Assembly (NCBI RefSeq): GCF_000455365.1
Contig: NZ_HG315686.1
Span: 22,712 to 86,711 of the forward strand
Direction: 5' to 3'
DNA: 64,000 nucleotides
Source of the DNA: Halopiger djelfimassiliensis
GTDB taxonomy: Archaea; Halobacteriota; Halobacteria; Halobacteriales; Natrialbaceae
The notes beneath the pieces were generated by a model. That model had not been told where the DNA came from, made no database searches, and saw only the letters and a program-made list of their open reading frames with translations. Made by a program: the position numbers and the translations under genes. Shown here piece after piece: positions 18,186-27,092 of this stretch; positions within the stretch are counted from its first letter, which is position 1; each line of letters begins with the position of its first letter.

Positions 18186-18871
18186 AATTCCCCGGTGACG
18201 AGCGTCACGTCCACGTCCGATCCGTGTCTCAACCCCGCGATCATGGTGTCGATCCGTTCCGCTTCGGCTTCCCGCTGGAATCCCGGGTGATCGGGATAGA
18301 TACCGACGACCACGACGTGATCGCCGTCGTGATCGGGCTGTGAAATGTCGACGAAGGCGTCGACCTCCAACGCCCCCTGAAACGACGCTTCGGCTTCGAA
18401 CGTATCGACCGTGATCGCCCCTCCGAAGGCGTCGACCGTTCGCCGGTGTGTCACCTCGTCTGCGACCTCGAGTTCGTCGTACTGACTCTGGACGCGCTCG
18501 GCGATCTCGGCGTGGGTCATGTCGCCGACCGGATTGAAGTGTTCGTCGCCGAGGCTCGCCTTCGGCGTCGTGATAACGCCGAAGACGCCGGATTCGGTTT
18601 CGTCTTCGAACGGACCGAGGGCCACGTCGATGGTTCGATGGTAGCCGCTGATGTAGTTCGTCGCTTCGACGCGGGTGCCGAACACGTCTTTCGTCTCGAC
18701 CGTCCGTTCGGTGCCCTGATAGTCGTACCCGGCCTCGTCCGTGGCCGGTTCGGCGACGGCCGCCGGCGACGCAGCGAACGACGTGAGATCGTCGAGGTAC
18801 CCGCCGAGACAACCGGCCGAGGCGCTGAGGCCGCCGACGGCAACCGTCGAAACGAACAACCGTCGGTCCAT
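18182..18871 (-). CDS. Tat lipoprotein, DUF6517-like
   Basis: 229 aa. MDRRLFVSTVAVGGLSASAG leads to a lipobox Cys21, with RR at 3-4. The mature part contains FAASPAAVAEPATDEAGYDYQG and ends with a well-structured domain (YPDHPGFQREAEAERIDTMI). This matches, from memory, the haloarchaeal family DUF6517; the function is unknown. A TATA-like element, TATTTATA on the minus strand (18895-18902), sits about 25 bp before the start. The stop codon overlaps that of the presenilin-like gene by 4 bp. Confidence 0.75.
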   Translation of the reverse strand: MDRRLFVSTVAVGGLSASAGCLGGYLDDLTSFAASPAAVAEPATDEAGYDYQGTERTVETKDVFGTRVEATNYISGYHRTIDVALGPFEDETESGVFGVITTPKASLGDEHFNPVGDMTHAEIAERVQSQYDELEVADEVTHRRTVDAFGGAITVDTFEAEASFQGALEVDAFVDISQPDHDGDHVVVVGIYPDHPGFQREAEAERIDTMIAGLRHGSDVDVTLVTGEF

Positions 18872-18894
18872 ACCGCCTGAACCACCGATCGGCG

Positions 18895-18902
18895 TATAAA
18901 TA
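18895..18902 (-). promoter_or_regulatory. TATA box for the DUF6517-like lipoprotein
   Basis: The minus strand reads TATTTATA about 25 bp before the ATG at 18871, consistent with a leaderless transcript. Confidence 0.55.
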
Positions 18903-19159
18903 CCCTGTCGCTCCTCACGCCGTGACTACATTCACACATTCCGTCATGAGTTTACCGGGCGTCCCCTCAGCTGCAAATCCAAGTATCGCGAGAGATAGTG
19001 GATCTTACCGACTTCTACTGATAGCACCACCCCATCGTTCACGAACCCATGACTGTATTATGATGGTTTCTGTAGAGGATTCGGATATAAGTATAGATTG
19101 GAATTGTGGAGGGAGTCTTTCCGATCAACCGAGCGAGGCTATCGTCGTCGGTTCGTGTG

Positions 19160-20653
19160 TTATCCGTCCGTCGGCAGTCGGTACGTCGGTCCGTCGTCGG
19201 TGTCCTGTACCTCGATGCCGAGCGTCTCGAGTTCGTCGCGCAACTCGTCGGCTCGTTCGTAGTTGCCGTCCGCACGCTCCCGTTCGCGGACGTCGAGGAC
19301 GAGTTCGACGACGTCGCCGGCGAGATCCGCCGACCCGGTCGTCTCGCCGGTAAAGGACAGCCCGAGGACGTCGCCGAGTTCCTCGAGGGTCTCGACGGCG
19401 TCCCGGAGGCCCCGGTAGTCGTACTCGGCGTTCGCGTCGACGTGGGAGTTGACCTCGCTCGCGATCGACAGCAGCGCGGACTGGGCCTCTCGGGTGTTGA
19501 AGTCGTCGTTCATCGCCTCGACGAACGCCTCGCGGGCGTCTTCGACGGCCGCGCGGAACGTTTCGTCTTCGACTTTCGTCCGCGCGGCCGGCGAATCCAG
19601 CGCGTTGACGGCGGTTTCGTAGGCACGCTCGAGGCGCTCCCAGCGCTCCTCGGCCTCGGCGATCGTCTCGTCGGAGTAGAGCTGTTTGCTGTTGTAGGAC
19701 CCGGCGGTCAGGAAGGTCCGCAGGACGTTCGTCCCCCACTGCTCGACCGCGTCCTCGACGGTGACGAAGTTGCCAAGACTCGAGGACATCTTTTCGTCGT
19801 CCATCTGGAACAGTTCGCAGTGGAGCCAGTACTTCGCGAACTCCTCGTCGGTCGCGGCCTCGGACTGGGCGATCTCGTTTTCGTGGTGGGGGAAGACCAG
19901 ATCGCGTCCGCCGACGTGGATGTCGAGCGTCTCGTCCAGATGTGTCATGCTCATCGCCGAGCACTCGATGTGCCAGCCGGGCCGTCCCTCGCCCCACGGC
20001 GACTCCCATGTCTGGCCCGCCGGCGGGTCGCCGCCGTGATCGACGCCCTCGTGTCGGTGCTCTTCGACCGCGTCGGCGTCGACGCCGCCGGCTTTCCAGA
20101 GCGCGAAGTCGGCCGGATTGCGCTTTTCAGCGCGCTCGTCGGGCTCCCCCTGAGACTCGATCTCCTCGAGTTCCTGATTCGAGAGTTTGCCGTACTCGTC
20201 GAACGCGGTCACGTCGAAGTAGACCGAGCCGTTTGACTCGTAGGCGTACCCCTTTTCGACGAGCGTTTCGACGAGGTCGATGATCTCCGGAACGTGCTCG
20301 GAGACGCGAGGGTAGACCTCCGCCCGCAGGAGATTGAGCGCGCGCATATCGGCGAGGGTCCGCTCGATGTACGTCTCCGCGACCGCCGCCTCGTCGGCAC
20401 CGAGGTCGTCCTCGCCGACGCGGGCGACGATCTTCTCGTTGACGTCGGTGAAGTTCTCGACGTGACGAACGTCGTAGCCGAGATACTCGAGCCAGCGGTG
20501 CATGACGTCGACGTGAACCCACGACCGGGCGTGGCCCAGGTGGGGCGGGTCCGAGACCGTCAGGCCACAGTAGTACAGCAACACGTTCTCGGGGTCCTGT
20601 GGCTCGAACGGCTCTTTCTCGCCCGTCAACGTATTCGTCACGTGCAGGGTCAT
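19160..20653 (-). CDS. cysS: Cysteinyl-tRNA synthetase
   Basis: 497 aa class I synthetase. The zinc ligand Cys29 (YYCGLTV) precedes the HIGH-type motif PHLGHARSW (37-45). The second zinc/active-site segment is WHIECSAMS, with HVGGRDLVFPHHENEIAQSE following. The KMSKS-type motif is DEKMSSSLGNF. The C-terminal helical anticodon domain ends with YERADELRDELETLGIEVQD. It charges tRNA(Cys). The ATG at 20653 starts the family's LHVTNTLTGEKEPF. About 290 bp of sequence with no gene lies between it and the lipoprotein. Confidence 0.96.
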   Translation of the reverse strand: MTLHVTNTLTGEKEPFEPQDPENVLLYYCGLTVSDPPHLGHARSWVHVDVMHRWLEYLGYDVRHVENFTDVNEKIVARVGEDDLGADEAAVAETYIERTLADMRALNLLRAEVYPRVSEHVPEIIDLVETLVEKGYAYESNGSVYFDVTAFDEYGKLSNQELEEIESQGEPDERAEKRNPADFALWKAGGVDADAVEEHRHEGVDHGGDPPAGQTWESPWGEGRPGWHIECSAMSMTHLDETLDIHVGGRDLVFPHHENEIAQSEAATDEEFAKYWLHCELFQMDDEKMSSSLGNFVTVEDAVEQWGTNVLRTFLTAGSYNSKQLYSDETIAEAEERWERLERAYETAVNALDSPAARTKVEDETFRAAVEDAREAFVEAMNDDFNTREAQSALLSIASEVNSHVDANAEYDYRGLRDAVETLEELGDVLGLSFTGETTGSADLAGDVVELVLDVRERERADGNYERADELRDELETLGIEVQDTDDGPTYRLPTDG

Positions 20654-20778
20654 TACGCACGTCTATCCGCGGGCCGAAGTTAAACGCTGTTATCGCCGCA
20701 GTTTCCCGCCTTGCGGCGGCCGTGAGCGGTAATCCTCGACGCCCCGTCGATTCGAGAACCGCGATCGGCCGCCGGCAC

Positions 20779-21300
20779 TCACTCGGACGGAACGCCCGCG
20801 AGCGCGTCCTCGACCGCACGGAGGGCGTTTGCGCCCTCGAGTCGGTCCACGATGACGATCATCGTCCCGTCGGCGACGGCCGCTGCGGTCGGTGAGTGTC
20901 CCGCGGCGGAGAGTCGCTCGAGCGTCGTCGCGAGCGCGGCGGCGTCGACGGTCCCCGCCGCAACGATCGCTGTCAGGTCGCCGCCGCAGTCACCGAACCC
21001 GGCCCCGCCGACGGTAAGCAGCGGCTCGCAGTCGCCGCCGGCGTCGACCGGGCCGATCCCGCTTTCCATCCGGACGCTGGCGTCACGCGACTCGGCCGCG
21101 TAGTCCGGCAGGTCCTCGGCGTAGCGTCGCAGTGCCGTCGCGATCGCGTCGGTTTCGCCCTCGACATCGAGAAACCGAGCGGCGGCGGTGTAGTTGACGA
21201 CGCCGGCACGCAACGCCATCCGGAGGAAGGGATGGGCCTCGACGGCGCGACGGGTCTCGGCTGCCAGTGACATATCCTCGAGGGCGGGCCGCGTCGACAT
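20779..21300 (-). CDS. Conserved haloarchaeal protein, DUF7523-like
   Basis: 173 aa from MSTRPALEDMSLAAETRRAV. The N-terminal half is helical (VEAHPFLRMALRAGVVNYTAAARF, likely a winged-helix-like fold). The C-terminal half is an ACT-like alpha/beta domain (LTAIVAAGTVDAAALATTLE ... GTMIVIVDRLEGANAL). It is conserved in haloarchaea; from memory it is the family called DUF7523. Function unknown, but the two-part build suggests a small ligand-sensing regulator. Divergent from the BolA-like gene. Confidence 0.72.
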   Translation of the reverse strand: MSTRPALEDMSLAAETRRAVEAHPFLRMALRAGVVNYTAAARFLDVEGETDAIATALRRYAEDLPDYAAESRDASVRMESGIGPVDAGGDCEPLLTVGGAGFGDCGGDLTAIVAAGTVDAAALATTLERLSAAGHSPTAAAVADGTMIVIVDRLEGANALRAVEDALAGVPSE

Positions 21301-21443
21301 AACAGTTGTCGAAATCCCACTGCGGGAAGAGCCTGCCCCGTGGGATGGTGCTATTTCGACTTGTCCGAGACAGTTCCGGCGTGACGGCGGCGACGGAGAC
21401 ACGGACCACGGTGTTTTTGCCTCGAGCACTCCACCGATCGGGT

Positions 21444-21695
21444 ATGGATCTCGCAGCCATCGAGGAGCTCATCGAATCGGAGCTCGAGGACGCCGAAGCG
21501 ACGGTCACGCACGCACGCGATGAACACGACGACGACCATCTGGCGGCGACGGTCGTCTCGCCCGCCTTCGAGGGCCAGTCGCTGGTCCAGCAACACCAGC
21601 AGGTCTACGACGCCCTCGATGAGCACATGACGACCGACATCCACGCCCTCGAACTCTCGACGTACACGCCCGACGAGTACGAGGACGAACGGTAA
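21444..21695 (+). CDS. BolA/IbaG-like protein
   Basis: 83 aa. The class II KH-like BolA fold shows as IEELIESELEDAEATVTHAR at the N-terminus, then HLAATVVSPAFEGQSLVQQH, then QQVYDALDEHM and the final HALELSTYTPDEY. In bacteria and eukaryotes BolA proteins partner monothiol glutaredoxins in Fe-S trafficking; in haloarchaea the role is unclear. The start at 21444 gives the normal length, whereas the longer open frame upstream lacks any family feature. Confidence 0.8.
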   Translation: MDLAAIEELIESELEDAEATVTHARDEHDDDHLAATVVSPAFEGQSLVQQHQQVYDALDEHMTTDIHALELSTYTPDEYEDER

Positions 21696-21748
21696 TCCAA
21701 CCGGCCCGGAACCACAGGTTTCTCCTTTCAGCCTGTGTGGATATCCGT

Positions 21749-22216
21749 ATGGAATCGCTTCATCCCCGGATCAGGTTGCTCTGGGTCGCACAGGCCGCTA
21801 TCGTGGCGATCGTTCTCGGCGTCGCGATCGCGGCCGTCGACCAGTGGCTCGACTTCGTTACCGTCCCGACGGCTGTCCAAGGCGGCGTGGTTGCCCTCGG
21901 ACTCGTCCTCGGGGCCGTCTATGCCGTGCGGCTCTATCAGGTCTGGCGGTTCGAACTCCAGTCCGACGCGCTATACCTCGAGCGCGGCGTGATTACGTTC
22001 GTCGAGACCGCCGTCCCGTTCGTCCGCGTCCAGCACGTCGATACGCAGTTCGGGCCGATCGAACGCGCGCTCGGGCTCTCGAGTGTCGTCGTCTACACGG
22101 CTGGTTCCCGGAACGCGGACGTCCGAATTCCGGGGCTACCGCCCGCTCGGGCACGGGAGCTACAGGATACCCTCCGGGATCTCGCGATCGAAAGCGAGGC
22201 CGACGACGCCGTCTAA
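21749..22216 (+). CDS. PH domain-containing membrane protein, YdbS-like
   Basis: 155 aa. Two membrane segments (about 9-30 and 40-60) are followed by a bacterial PH-2 (DUF304) domain: FELQSDALYLERGVITFVET, then VPFVRVQHVDTQFGPIERAL and GLSSVVVYTAG. The PFxRVQHVD/GL..v..yTAG pattern is the YdbS hallmark. It is followed one base later by the larger YdbT-like gene, a pairing conserved from bacteria. A GTG start 12 bp upstream is possible. Confidence 0.83.
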   Translation: MESLHPRIRLLWVAQAAIVAIVLGVAIAAVDQWLDFVTVPTAVQGGVVALGLVLGAVYAVRLYQVWRFELQSDALYLERGVITFVETAVPFVRVQHVDTQFGPIERALGLSSVVVYTAGSRNADVRIPGLPPARARELQDTLRDLAIESEADDAV

Positions 22217-22217
22217 C

Positions 22218-23786
22218 ATGAAGCGGCTTCACCCATTCAGTGCGGTCATAATGGCCCTTCAGCACGGCGTTACCGGGCTCTCAGTTCCGTTTTTCTTCAC
22301 CACGTTTCTGGCCGGGATCTTCGATTTCGTCTCCGTCTCGTGGACGTTCGTACTCGCGCCGCTCGGGTTCGTCGTCGGCGTTGCTTACGGCGTCGGCTAC
22401 TACTATCGGTTCGAGTACGGGATCACGCCGGATACGTTCGACGTTCGATCGGGCGTCCTCTCGCGGCGATCCCGCGAGATTCCGTACCGCCGGATCCAGA
22501 ACGTCGACATCGCACAGGGTGTCGTTCAGCGGCTCCTCGGCCTCGCCGTCGTCTCGATCGAGACCGCCGGTGGCGGCGAGACCGAAGCGACGCTCTCTTT
22601 CGTCAGCGAGAGCGAAGCGAAACGGCTTCAGGAACGGATCCGTCGGCGGACCGCCGAACTGAAAGACAGACGACGGACGGCCGACGCTTCCGGGGACTCC
22701 GAAACCGACGACCGCGCGTCGACGATAGCCGACTCCCCCGATTCGACCGCCGAACGCCCGCCGAAACCCGACGACGAGCCGACGCCGACCCCTCGACGAC
22801 GGCAGCTGTTCGCCCTCGAGCCCACGGAGTTGTTCCTGTATGCGTTTACCTCGTTTCAGCCCGCCGCCGTCGCCGGAGTCCTGTTCGTCGGTTTCCTCGT
22901 GATGGACCCGGATTCGGGAGGCGGGATGATTCAGCGGTTCGAGATACTGGCGCTGCTCCCGCTGCTCTACGGGGCCGTTATCACGTACCTTCTCAGCGTC
23001 GCGTACACGTTCGTTACCTACTACGGGTTTCAGTTGGGGCGGGTCGGCGAGGACTTCGTCTACGAACGTGGACTGATCCAGCGCTACAGCGGTTCCATCC
23101 CCGCCGAAAAGGTACAGTCGGTGACCGTCACCGACAATCCGGCCCAGCGACTGTTCGGATACGCGGGGCTCTGGATCGAGACCGCCGGCTACGGTCCCGA
23201 GGGCGACGGCGGCAGCCAGTCGGCCGTCCCGCTGGCCGAGCGCGAGCGGGTTCGGACGTTTACTGAAAACCTCACGGGTGTCGAATCCCCGCAGTTCAAC
23301 GGCCCGTCGCCGGTGGCCCGACGGCGCTATCTGGTCCGGTACTCGTTGATCGCTGCCGGGGTCGTCGCGGTCGCCGCCGCGGTCTCTCTCGTTATCGGCT
23401 TCGAGCGCTGGTATCTCGCGGCGGTCGTCTTCGCGGCGGTTCCGCCGGCGGCACACCTGCGGTATGCCCATCTCGGGTATTTCGTCGGGGAGGACCATCT
23501 CGTGATCCGTCGTGGATTCTGGCGGCGGCGCACGACGGTCGTCCCCTACTACCGCATTCAGACGGTCTCGACGCGGCGGTCGATCTTCCAGCGCCGGCTC
23601 GGGCTGGCATCGCTGGTCGTCGATACCGCGAGTTCGCGGACGTTCTCCCGGGCGACGCCGACGATCCATGACGTCGACCTCGAGGACGCTCGGGATGTCC
23701 ACGGGACCGGGCGAAAACGCCTTCAATCGGCACTTCGGGACCGATCGCGGGCGAACGATACCGGCCTCTCCGTCGATTTTACCTGA
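22218..23786 (+). CDS. PH domain-containing membrane protein, YdbT-like
   Basis: 522 aa with three repeats of the PH-2 domain. Repeat 1 reads ITPDTFDVRSGVLSRRSREI, then PYRRIQNVDIAQGVVQRLLG. Repeat 2 reads VYERGLIQRYSGSIPAEKVQ. Repeat 3 reads LVIRRGFWRRRTTVVPYYRI. Pairs of membrane helices precede the repeats, and a disordered acidic linker (about 155-200) separates repeats 1 and 2. In bacteria YdbS/YdbT pairs form a membrane complex of unknown function, sometimes linked to membrane stress. It starts one base after the YdbS-like stop, so the two are co-translated. Confidence 0.83.
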   Translation: MKRLHPFSAVIMALQHGVTGLSVPFFFTTFLAGIFDFVSVSWTFVLAPLGFVVGVAYGVGYYYRFEYGITPDTFDVRSGVLSRRSREIPYRRIQNVDIAQGVVQRLLGLAVVSIETAGGGETEATLSFVSESEAKRLQERIRRRTAELKDRRRTADASGDSETDDRASTIADSPDSTAERPPKPDDEPTPTPRRRQLFALEPTELFLYAFTSFQPAAVAGVLFVGFLVMDPDSGGGMIQRFEILALLPLLYGAVITYLLSVAYTFVTYYGFQLGRVGEDFVYERGLIQRYSGSIPAEKVQSVTVTDNPAQRLFGYAGLWIETAGYGPEGDGGSQSAVPLAERERVRTFTENLTGVESPQFNGPSPVARRRYLVRYSLIAAGVVAVAAAVSLVIGFERWYLAAVVFAAVPPAAHLRYAHLGYFVGEDHLVIRRGFWRRRTTVVPYYRIQTVSTRRSIFQRRLGLASLVVDTASSRTFSRATPTIHDVDLEDARDVHGTGRKRLQSALRDRSRANDTGLSVDFT

Positions 23787-23816
23787 CCCGGGGTTTTCGG
23801 TGGATTTTACCTGACC
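23775..23816 (+). repeat. 28-bp tandem duplication at the YdbT gene end
   Basis: GATTTTACCTGACC occurs at 23775-23788 and again at 23803-23816. The first copy encodes GLSVDFT and stop for the YdbT-like protein; the second would encode GFSVDFT and stop in another frame. A short tandem duplication of the gene's last codons is the simplest reading. Confidence 0.6.
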
Positions 23817-23834
23817 GGCCGAGAGCCTCCGCGT

Positions 23835-25250
23835 ATGGGAGCCGAAGACGACTACCGAATCGAGGAGGACAGCCTCGGGGAAATGGAGGTTCCGGCCGAT
23901 GCGTACTGGGGCGCACAGACCCAGCGTGCGATCGGGAACTTCCCGATCTCGGGAATCACGTTCAGTCGCCGGTTCATCCGCGCGCTCGGCGTCGTCAAGA
24001 AAGCCGCCGCGCAGGCGAACCGCGATCTCGGACTGCTCGAAGACGATATCGCGGAGGCGATCATCGAAGCTGCCGACGAGGTCATCGCGGGCGAACACGA
24101 CGACCAGTTCCCGGTCGATATCTTCCAGACCGGCTCCGGTACGTCCTCGAACATGAACGCAAACGAGGTCATCGCAAACCGCGCCGCCGAACTCATGGGA
24201 GCCGAAATCGGAGACCGTGTCGTCCACCCGAACGACCACGTCAACTACGGGCAGTCGTCAAACGACGTCATCCCGACCGCGATGCACGTTGCAGCCCTCG
24301 AAGCCGTCGAGAAAGACGTCACGCCTGCACTCGACACCCTCCGTGAGTCGCTCGAGGACAAGGAAGCGGCGTTCGACGACGTCGTCAAGACCGGCCGCAC
24401 GCACCTGCAGGATGCGACGCCGGTTACGCTCGGACAGGAGTTCTCCGGCTACCGCACGCAGATCGAGAAAGGACTCTCCCGTGTCGACAAGGTCCGCGAA
24501 CACCTCGCCGAACTCGCCCTCGGTGGGACCGCGACCGGGACGGGTCTGAACACCCATCCCGAGTTCCCCGGTCGCGCCGCCGAGTACATCACCAAAGAGA
24601 CCGGCGTCCAGTTCCGCGAGGCCGACAACCACTTCGAGGCACAGGCCGCTCACGACGCCATGGCCGAGGCACACGGTGCGCTCAGAGTCGTCGCTGGCTC
24701 GCTCAACAAGATCGCGAACGATCTGCGACTGCTCGCGTCCGGCCCGCGAAACGGGCTCGGCGAGATCGAACAGCCCGAAAACCAGCCCGGCTCCTCGATC
24801 ATGCCGGGCAAGATCAACCCCGTCGTCGCCGAGGCGGTCAACCAGGTCCACAAACAGGTCGTCGGCAACGACGCCGCCGTCTCCGCCGGCGCTGCCGAGG
24901 GACAGATCGATCTCAACCTCTACAAACCCGTGCTCGCGCACAACTTCCTCGAGTCCGCGGAACTGATCTCGAACGCGAGTCAGGTTTTCGCCGATCGGTT
25001 CGTCGATCCGCTCGAGGCCAACCGTGAGCACTGCGAACAGCAGGTCGAACAGTCGATGGCCCTTGCGACCTCGCTGAACGTCCACATCGGCTACGACAAG
25101 GCAAGCGAAGTCGCCAAGACCGCACTCAAAGAGGGGAAGACGGTTCGGGAGGTCGTCCTCGAGAAGGGCTACCTCGACGAGGAAGAGGCCGACGAGGTGC
25201 TCGATCCCGAAAAGATGACCGAACGCGGCATCCTCGGTCAGGACGACTGA
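23835..25250 (+). CDS. fumC: Fumarate hydratase, class II
   Basis: 471 aa. Substrate-site motifs are present in order: QTGSGTSSNMNANEV (98-112), HPNDHVNYGQSSNDVIPTA (131-149), KTGRTHLQDATP with the catalytic His190, and the mobile loop GSSIMPGKINPV (319-330) carrying the catalytic Ser. It interconverts fumarate and malate in the citric acid cycle. Argininosuccinate lyase and aspartase share the fold, but the length and the TGR-THLQDATP context fit fumarase. It stands 48 bp after the YdbT-like gene. Confidence 0.95.
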   Translation: MGAEDDYRIEEDSLGEMEVPADAYWGAQTQRAIGNFPISGITFSRRFIRALGVVKKAAAQANRDLGLLEDDIAEAIIEAADEVIAGEHDDQFPVDIFQTGSGTSSNMNANEVIANRAAELMGAEIGDRVVHPNDHVNYGQSSNDVIPTAMHVAALEAVEKDVTPALDTLRESLEDKEAAFDDVVKTGRTHLQDATPVTLGQEFSGYRTQIEKGLSRVDKVREHLAELALGGTATGTGLNTHPEFPGRAAEYITKETGVQFREADNHFEAQAAHDAMAEAHGALRVVAGSLNKIANDLRLLASGPRNGLGEIEQPENQPGSSIMPGKINPVVAEAVNQVHKQVVGNDAAVSAGAAEGQIDLNLYKPVLAHNFLESAELISNASQVFADRFVDPLEANREHCEQQVEQSMALATSLNVHIGYDKASEVAKTALKEGKTVREVVLEKGYLDEEEADEVLDPEKMTERGILGQDD

Positions 25251-25554
25251 CGACTTACCGGTTGTCACCCGCCGATCGCAGTCGGTTCACGTCGGCGACG
25301 GCCATCCCGCTGGCCGCTCACCTATCACTTCTTGGAGGAACGAGTTTCCCGGCCCAAACGAGTATCGACACGGGCCTGTGTCGAGCCCAACTGACAGAAA
25401 ACGAAGTACCCGTGAATGAGTAAACTGTAATTCCGGACGTTCTTTCTTCAGCAGCAATCGACCCCAAATCCGTCGAATGAGGCCGAATCACCGCCGATTA
25501 CGGCGTAATAAAAGAACCCAAGCAGTTTTGTGGGAGGCTCGCGTCAGACGAAAT
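25251..25554. other. Intergenic region after fumC
   Basis: 304 bp without a gene. A hairpin with a perfect 7-bp stem, TCGACAC (25365-25371) and GTGTCGA (25378-25384), lies about 115 bp after fumC and may end its transcript, although no T-run follows. An AT-rich AATAAAAG (25507-25514) may serve the zinc-finger gene to the right. Confidence 0.5.
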
Positions 25555-25788
25555 ATGCACACCTGTCGTAACTGCAACCAGTCTTTCCAGACCGAACTCG
25601 ACCTCGAGTTACACCGCGATACGTGTACGAAAGGACAACTCTTCTGCCAGGTATGTGGTGACCGATTCCGAGAGGCCGACGCCACACAGGACGGCTGGCA
25701 CTACGAGTGTCCCGACGAGGACTGCGACGGAGATGGACTGCAAGAGGACCTGTATCGCGTCGAAGACGTCCGCGCGGCGACACACTGA
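25555..25788 (+). CDS. Small two-zinc-site protein
   Basis: 77 aa. The first site is C2HC/C2H2-like: Cys4, Cys7, His20 and Cys24 in MHTCRNCNQSFQTELDLELH and RDTC. The second is a ribbon with CQVCG (31-35) and CPDEDC (52-57). Haloarchaea encode dozens of such tiny zinc proteins, several of which affect biofilm formation or motility; the role of this one is unknown. The start at 25555 is preferred over an upstream in-frame start because the conserved part begins with MHTCRNC. Confidence 0.78.
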   Translation: MHTCRNCNQSFQTELDLELHRDTCTKGQLFCQVCGDRFREADATQDGWHYECPDEDCDGDGLQEDLYRVEDVRAATH

Positions 25789-27092
25789 CACGGCGTCTCA
25801 GTATCGATCCGAGAAGACGGCCGAGCGTTCGTCCGATTCGAACCCCGTCGGGTTGCTCGTTTCTCTGCTGTAGAACGCGTGAGATGCACGAATTACGGAG
25901 CGGATAGCTCAGTAGTGGGGTCCCCAATTGCGTATAGCGATATGCAATTTATGAGTCCGTGCTCGGACGCGGCCTGCAAGCCACAAATGACGGTATCCAA
26001 ACAACAAGTTGGCCTCCCACCTCCTGGACTGGCGCTAGCTGGCGTGTACGGACATCGTCCCTTCGGGATCGTCTCGGTCGCTTCGAGCAACCCGTCCGAC
26101 GTGTGTGGAAAGCGGCTCCGCCTTCGGACGCTCGGGCGAGACGGGGCCTGTGAACGGCCCGTTGTCCCGCTTGGTTCCGGTCGAAGTATCGAAGCGCCGG
26201 TCTCTCACCCGCCCTGTTGCCATCCGACGATCCGTTTTCGGCCGTACCCCGTAATCGGGCGTTCCGCGGTCGCAAAACTGTGTCGCTGTCGTTGGATCGT
26301 ATGACGATCCTTCGATGCCGTTGAATCGTCGCTATCGGTTCGTAAATCGGACTCCTCCCGGTCGAACCAGTGGACGCTGGTCCGAGCGATGGACCGGTTC
26401 TCGACCGGATACGGCCGAACTGGGCCGGTGTCTTGTCCGGCCGAAACCGACTCCGGTACACGGGGATCCGTCGGTAACGAGCCTCGTTTCGGGCGAGTCG
26501 TTTCGGTTCCGGTGCCGTCTCGAGTGGTGAAACGCCGACCCGATCGAATCGTAGAACGACCAGCCGTCCGATCGGTAGCACCTTGATCGTGAACCGTCCC
26601 CACTTTCTTCGGTGGGGTGAATCTACTTCGAGGTCCGAACGTCCCTCAGTCGAACCAGTGTATTCCGGACAGCCACTCCCTTGGACTGGGACTTCCACCC
26701 GCTGGGGTGACAGTCAAATCACACTATTTCCGATCGCTGGCCGTTTCGAGGACCCGTCTCTTCGGGCCGCAACCCCAAGGGTTCGAGCACTGAAAACGCG
26801 CTTCAAATATTGCCGCTTTCTCGAGGATCGGCGTGGTGTGGACGGCCGCCGTCGGCGACGGTTGGTCGTGAGCGTGGGTTCATCGCTCGGCCCGAATTGG
26901 GATAGTAACACACACCAGCCAGTCGCCGAGTGGTTTATTTTCTAATCTAGCACCACACACTGCCGATAGGTGGTGATATACTCACATCTAATTGAATTCT
27001 TTGCCTTCAAACAAGGAGCTACTCTCCCAAATAAGGATGTTTATTTGTGAATGTGGGTTAGATTGAAGTGTACGGGCTGAGTGGTGGCGGGT
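25789..27092. other. 1.3-kb region with no recognisable gene
   Basis: No reading frame in either direction has the acidic composition of real proteins here; the longest one (25949-26698, minus) is Arg/Pro/Ser-rich and looks like noise. What it does hold: a tight TGGGGTCCCCA (25917-25927) beside a hairpin ATTGCGTAT/ATATGCAAT (25928-25949), further short hairpins such as GGGCC/GGCCC near 26145 and CCCCAC/GTGGGG (26598-26617), and a markedly AT-rich 120 bp before the next operon. It may be a decayed insertion or a structured RNA; I cannot decide. Confidence 0.55.
27028..27047. promoter_or_regulatory. Inverted repeat upstream of the DUF5805-like/recombinase operon
   Basis: CAAATAA (27028-27034) and TTATTTG (27041-27047) are perfect reverse complements around GGATGT. 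The element overlaps the only TATA-like stretch about 46 bp before the ATG at 27093, so it is a candidate operator, possibly for the first gene's own product. Confidence 0.5.

Noticed and set aside
17196..18812. 538-codon minus-strand frame opposite the presenilin-like gene
   Set aside because: Antisense shadow, Arg- and Glu-rich with no domain, and it also crosses the DUF6517-like gene.
25901..25916. GCGGATAGCTCAGTAG looks like the 5' arm and D-arm of a tRNA
   Set aside because: No anticodon arm, T-arm or matching acceptor end follows; the next bases form a different hairpin. At best a coincidence or a very short relic.
25949..26698. 250-codon open frame on the minus strand in the gene-poor region
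   Set aside because: Composition is rich in Arg, Pro and Ser with few acidic residues, unlike real haloarchaeal proteins, and no domain is visible.
25789..27092. Considered as SRP 7S RNA or RNase P RNA
   Set aside because: The conserved cores of those RNAs (GGAAG/AGCAG loop, GAGGAAAGTC) were not found by reading either strand.
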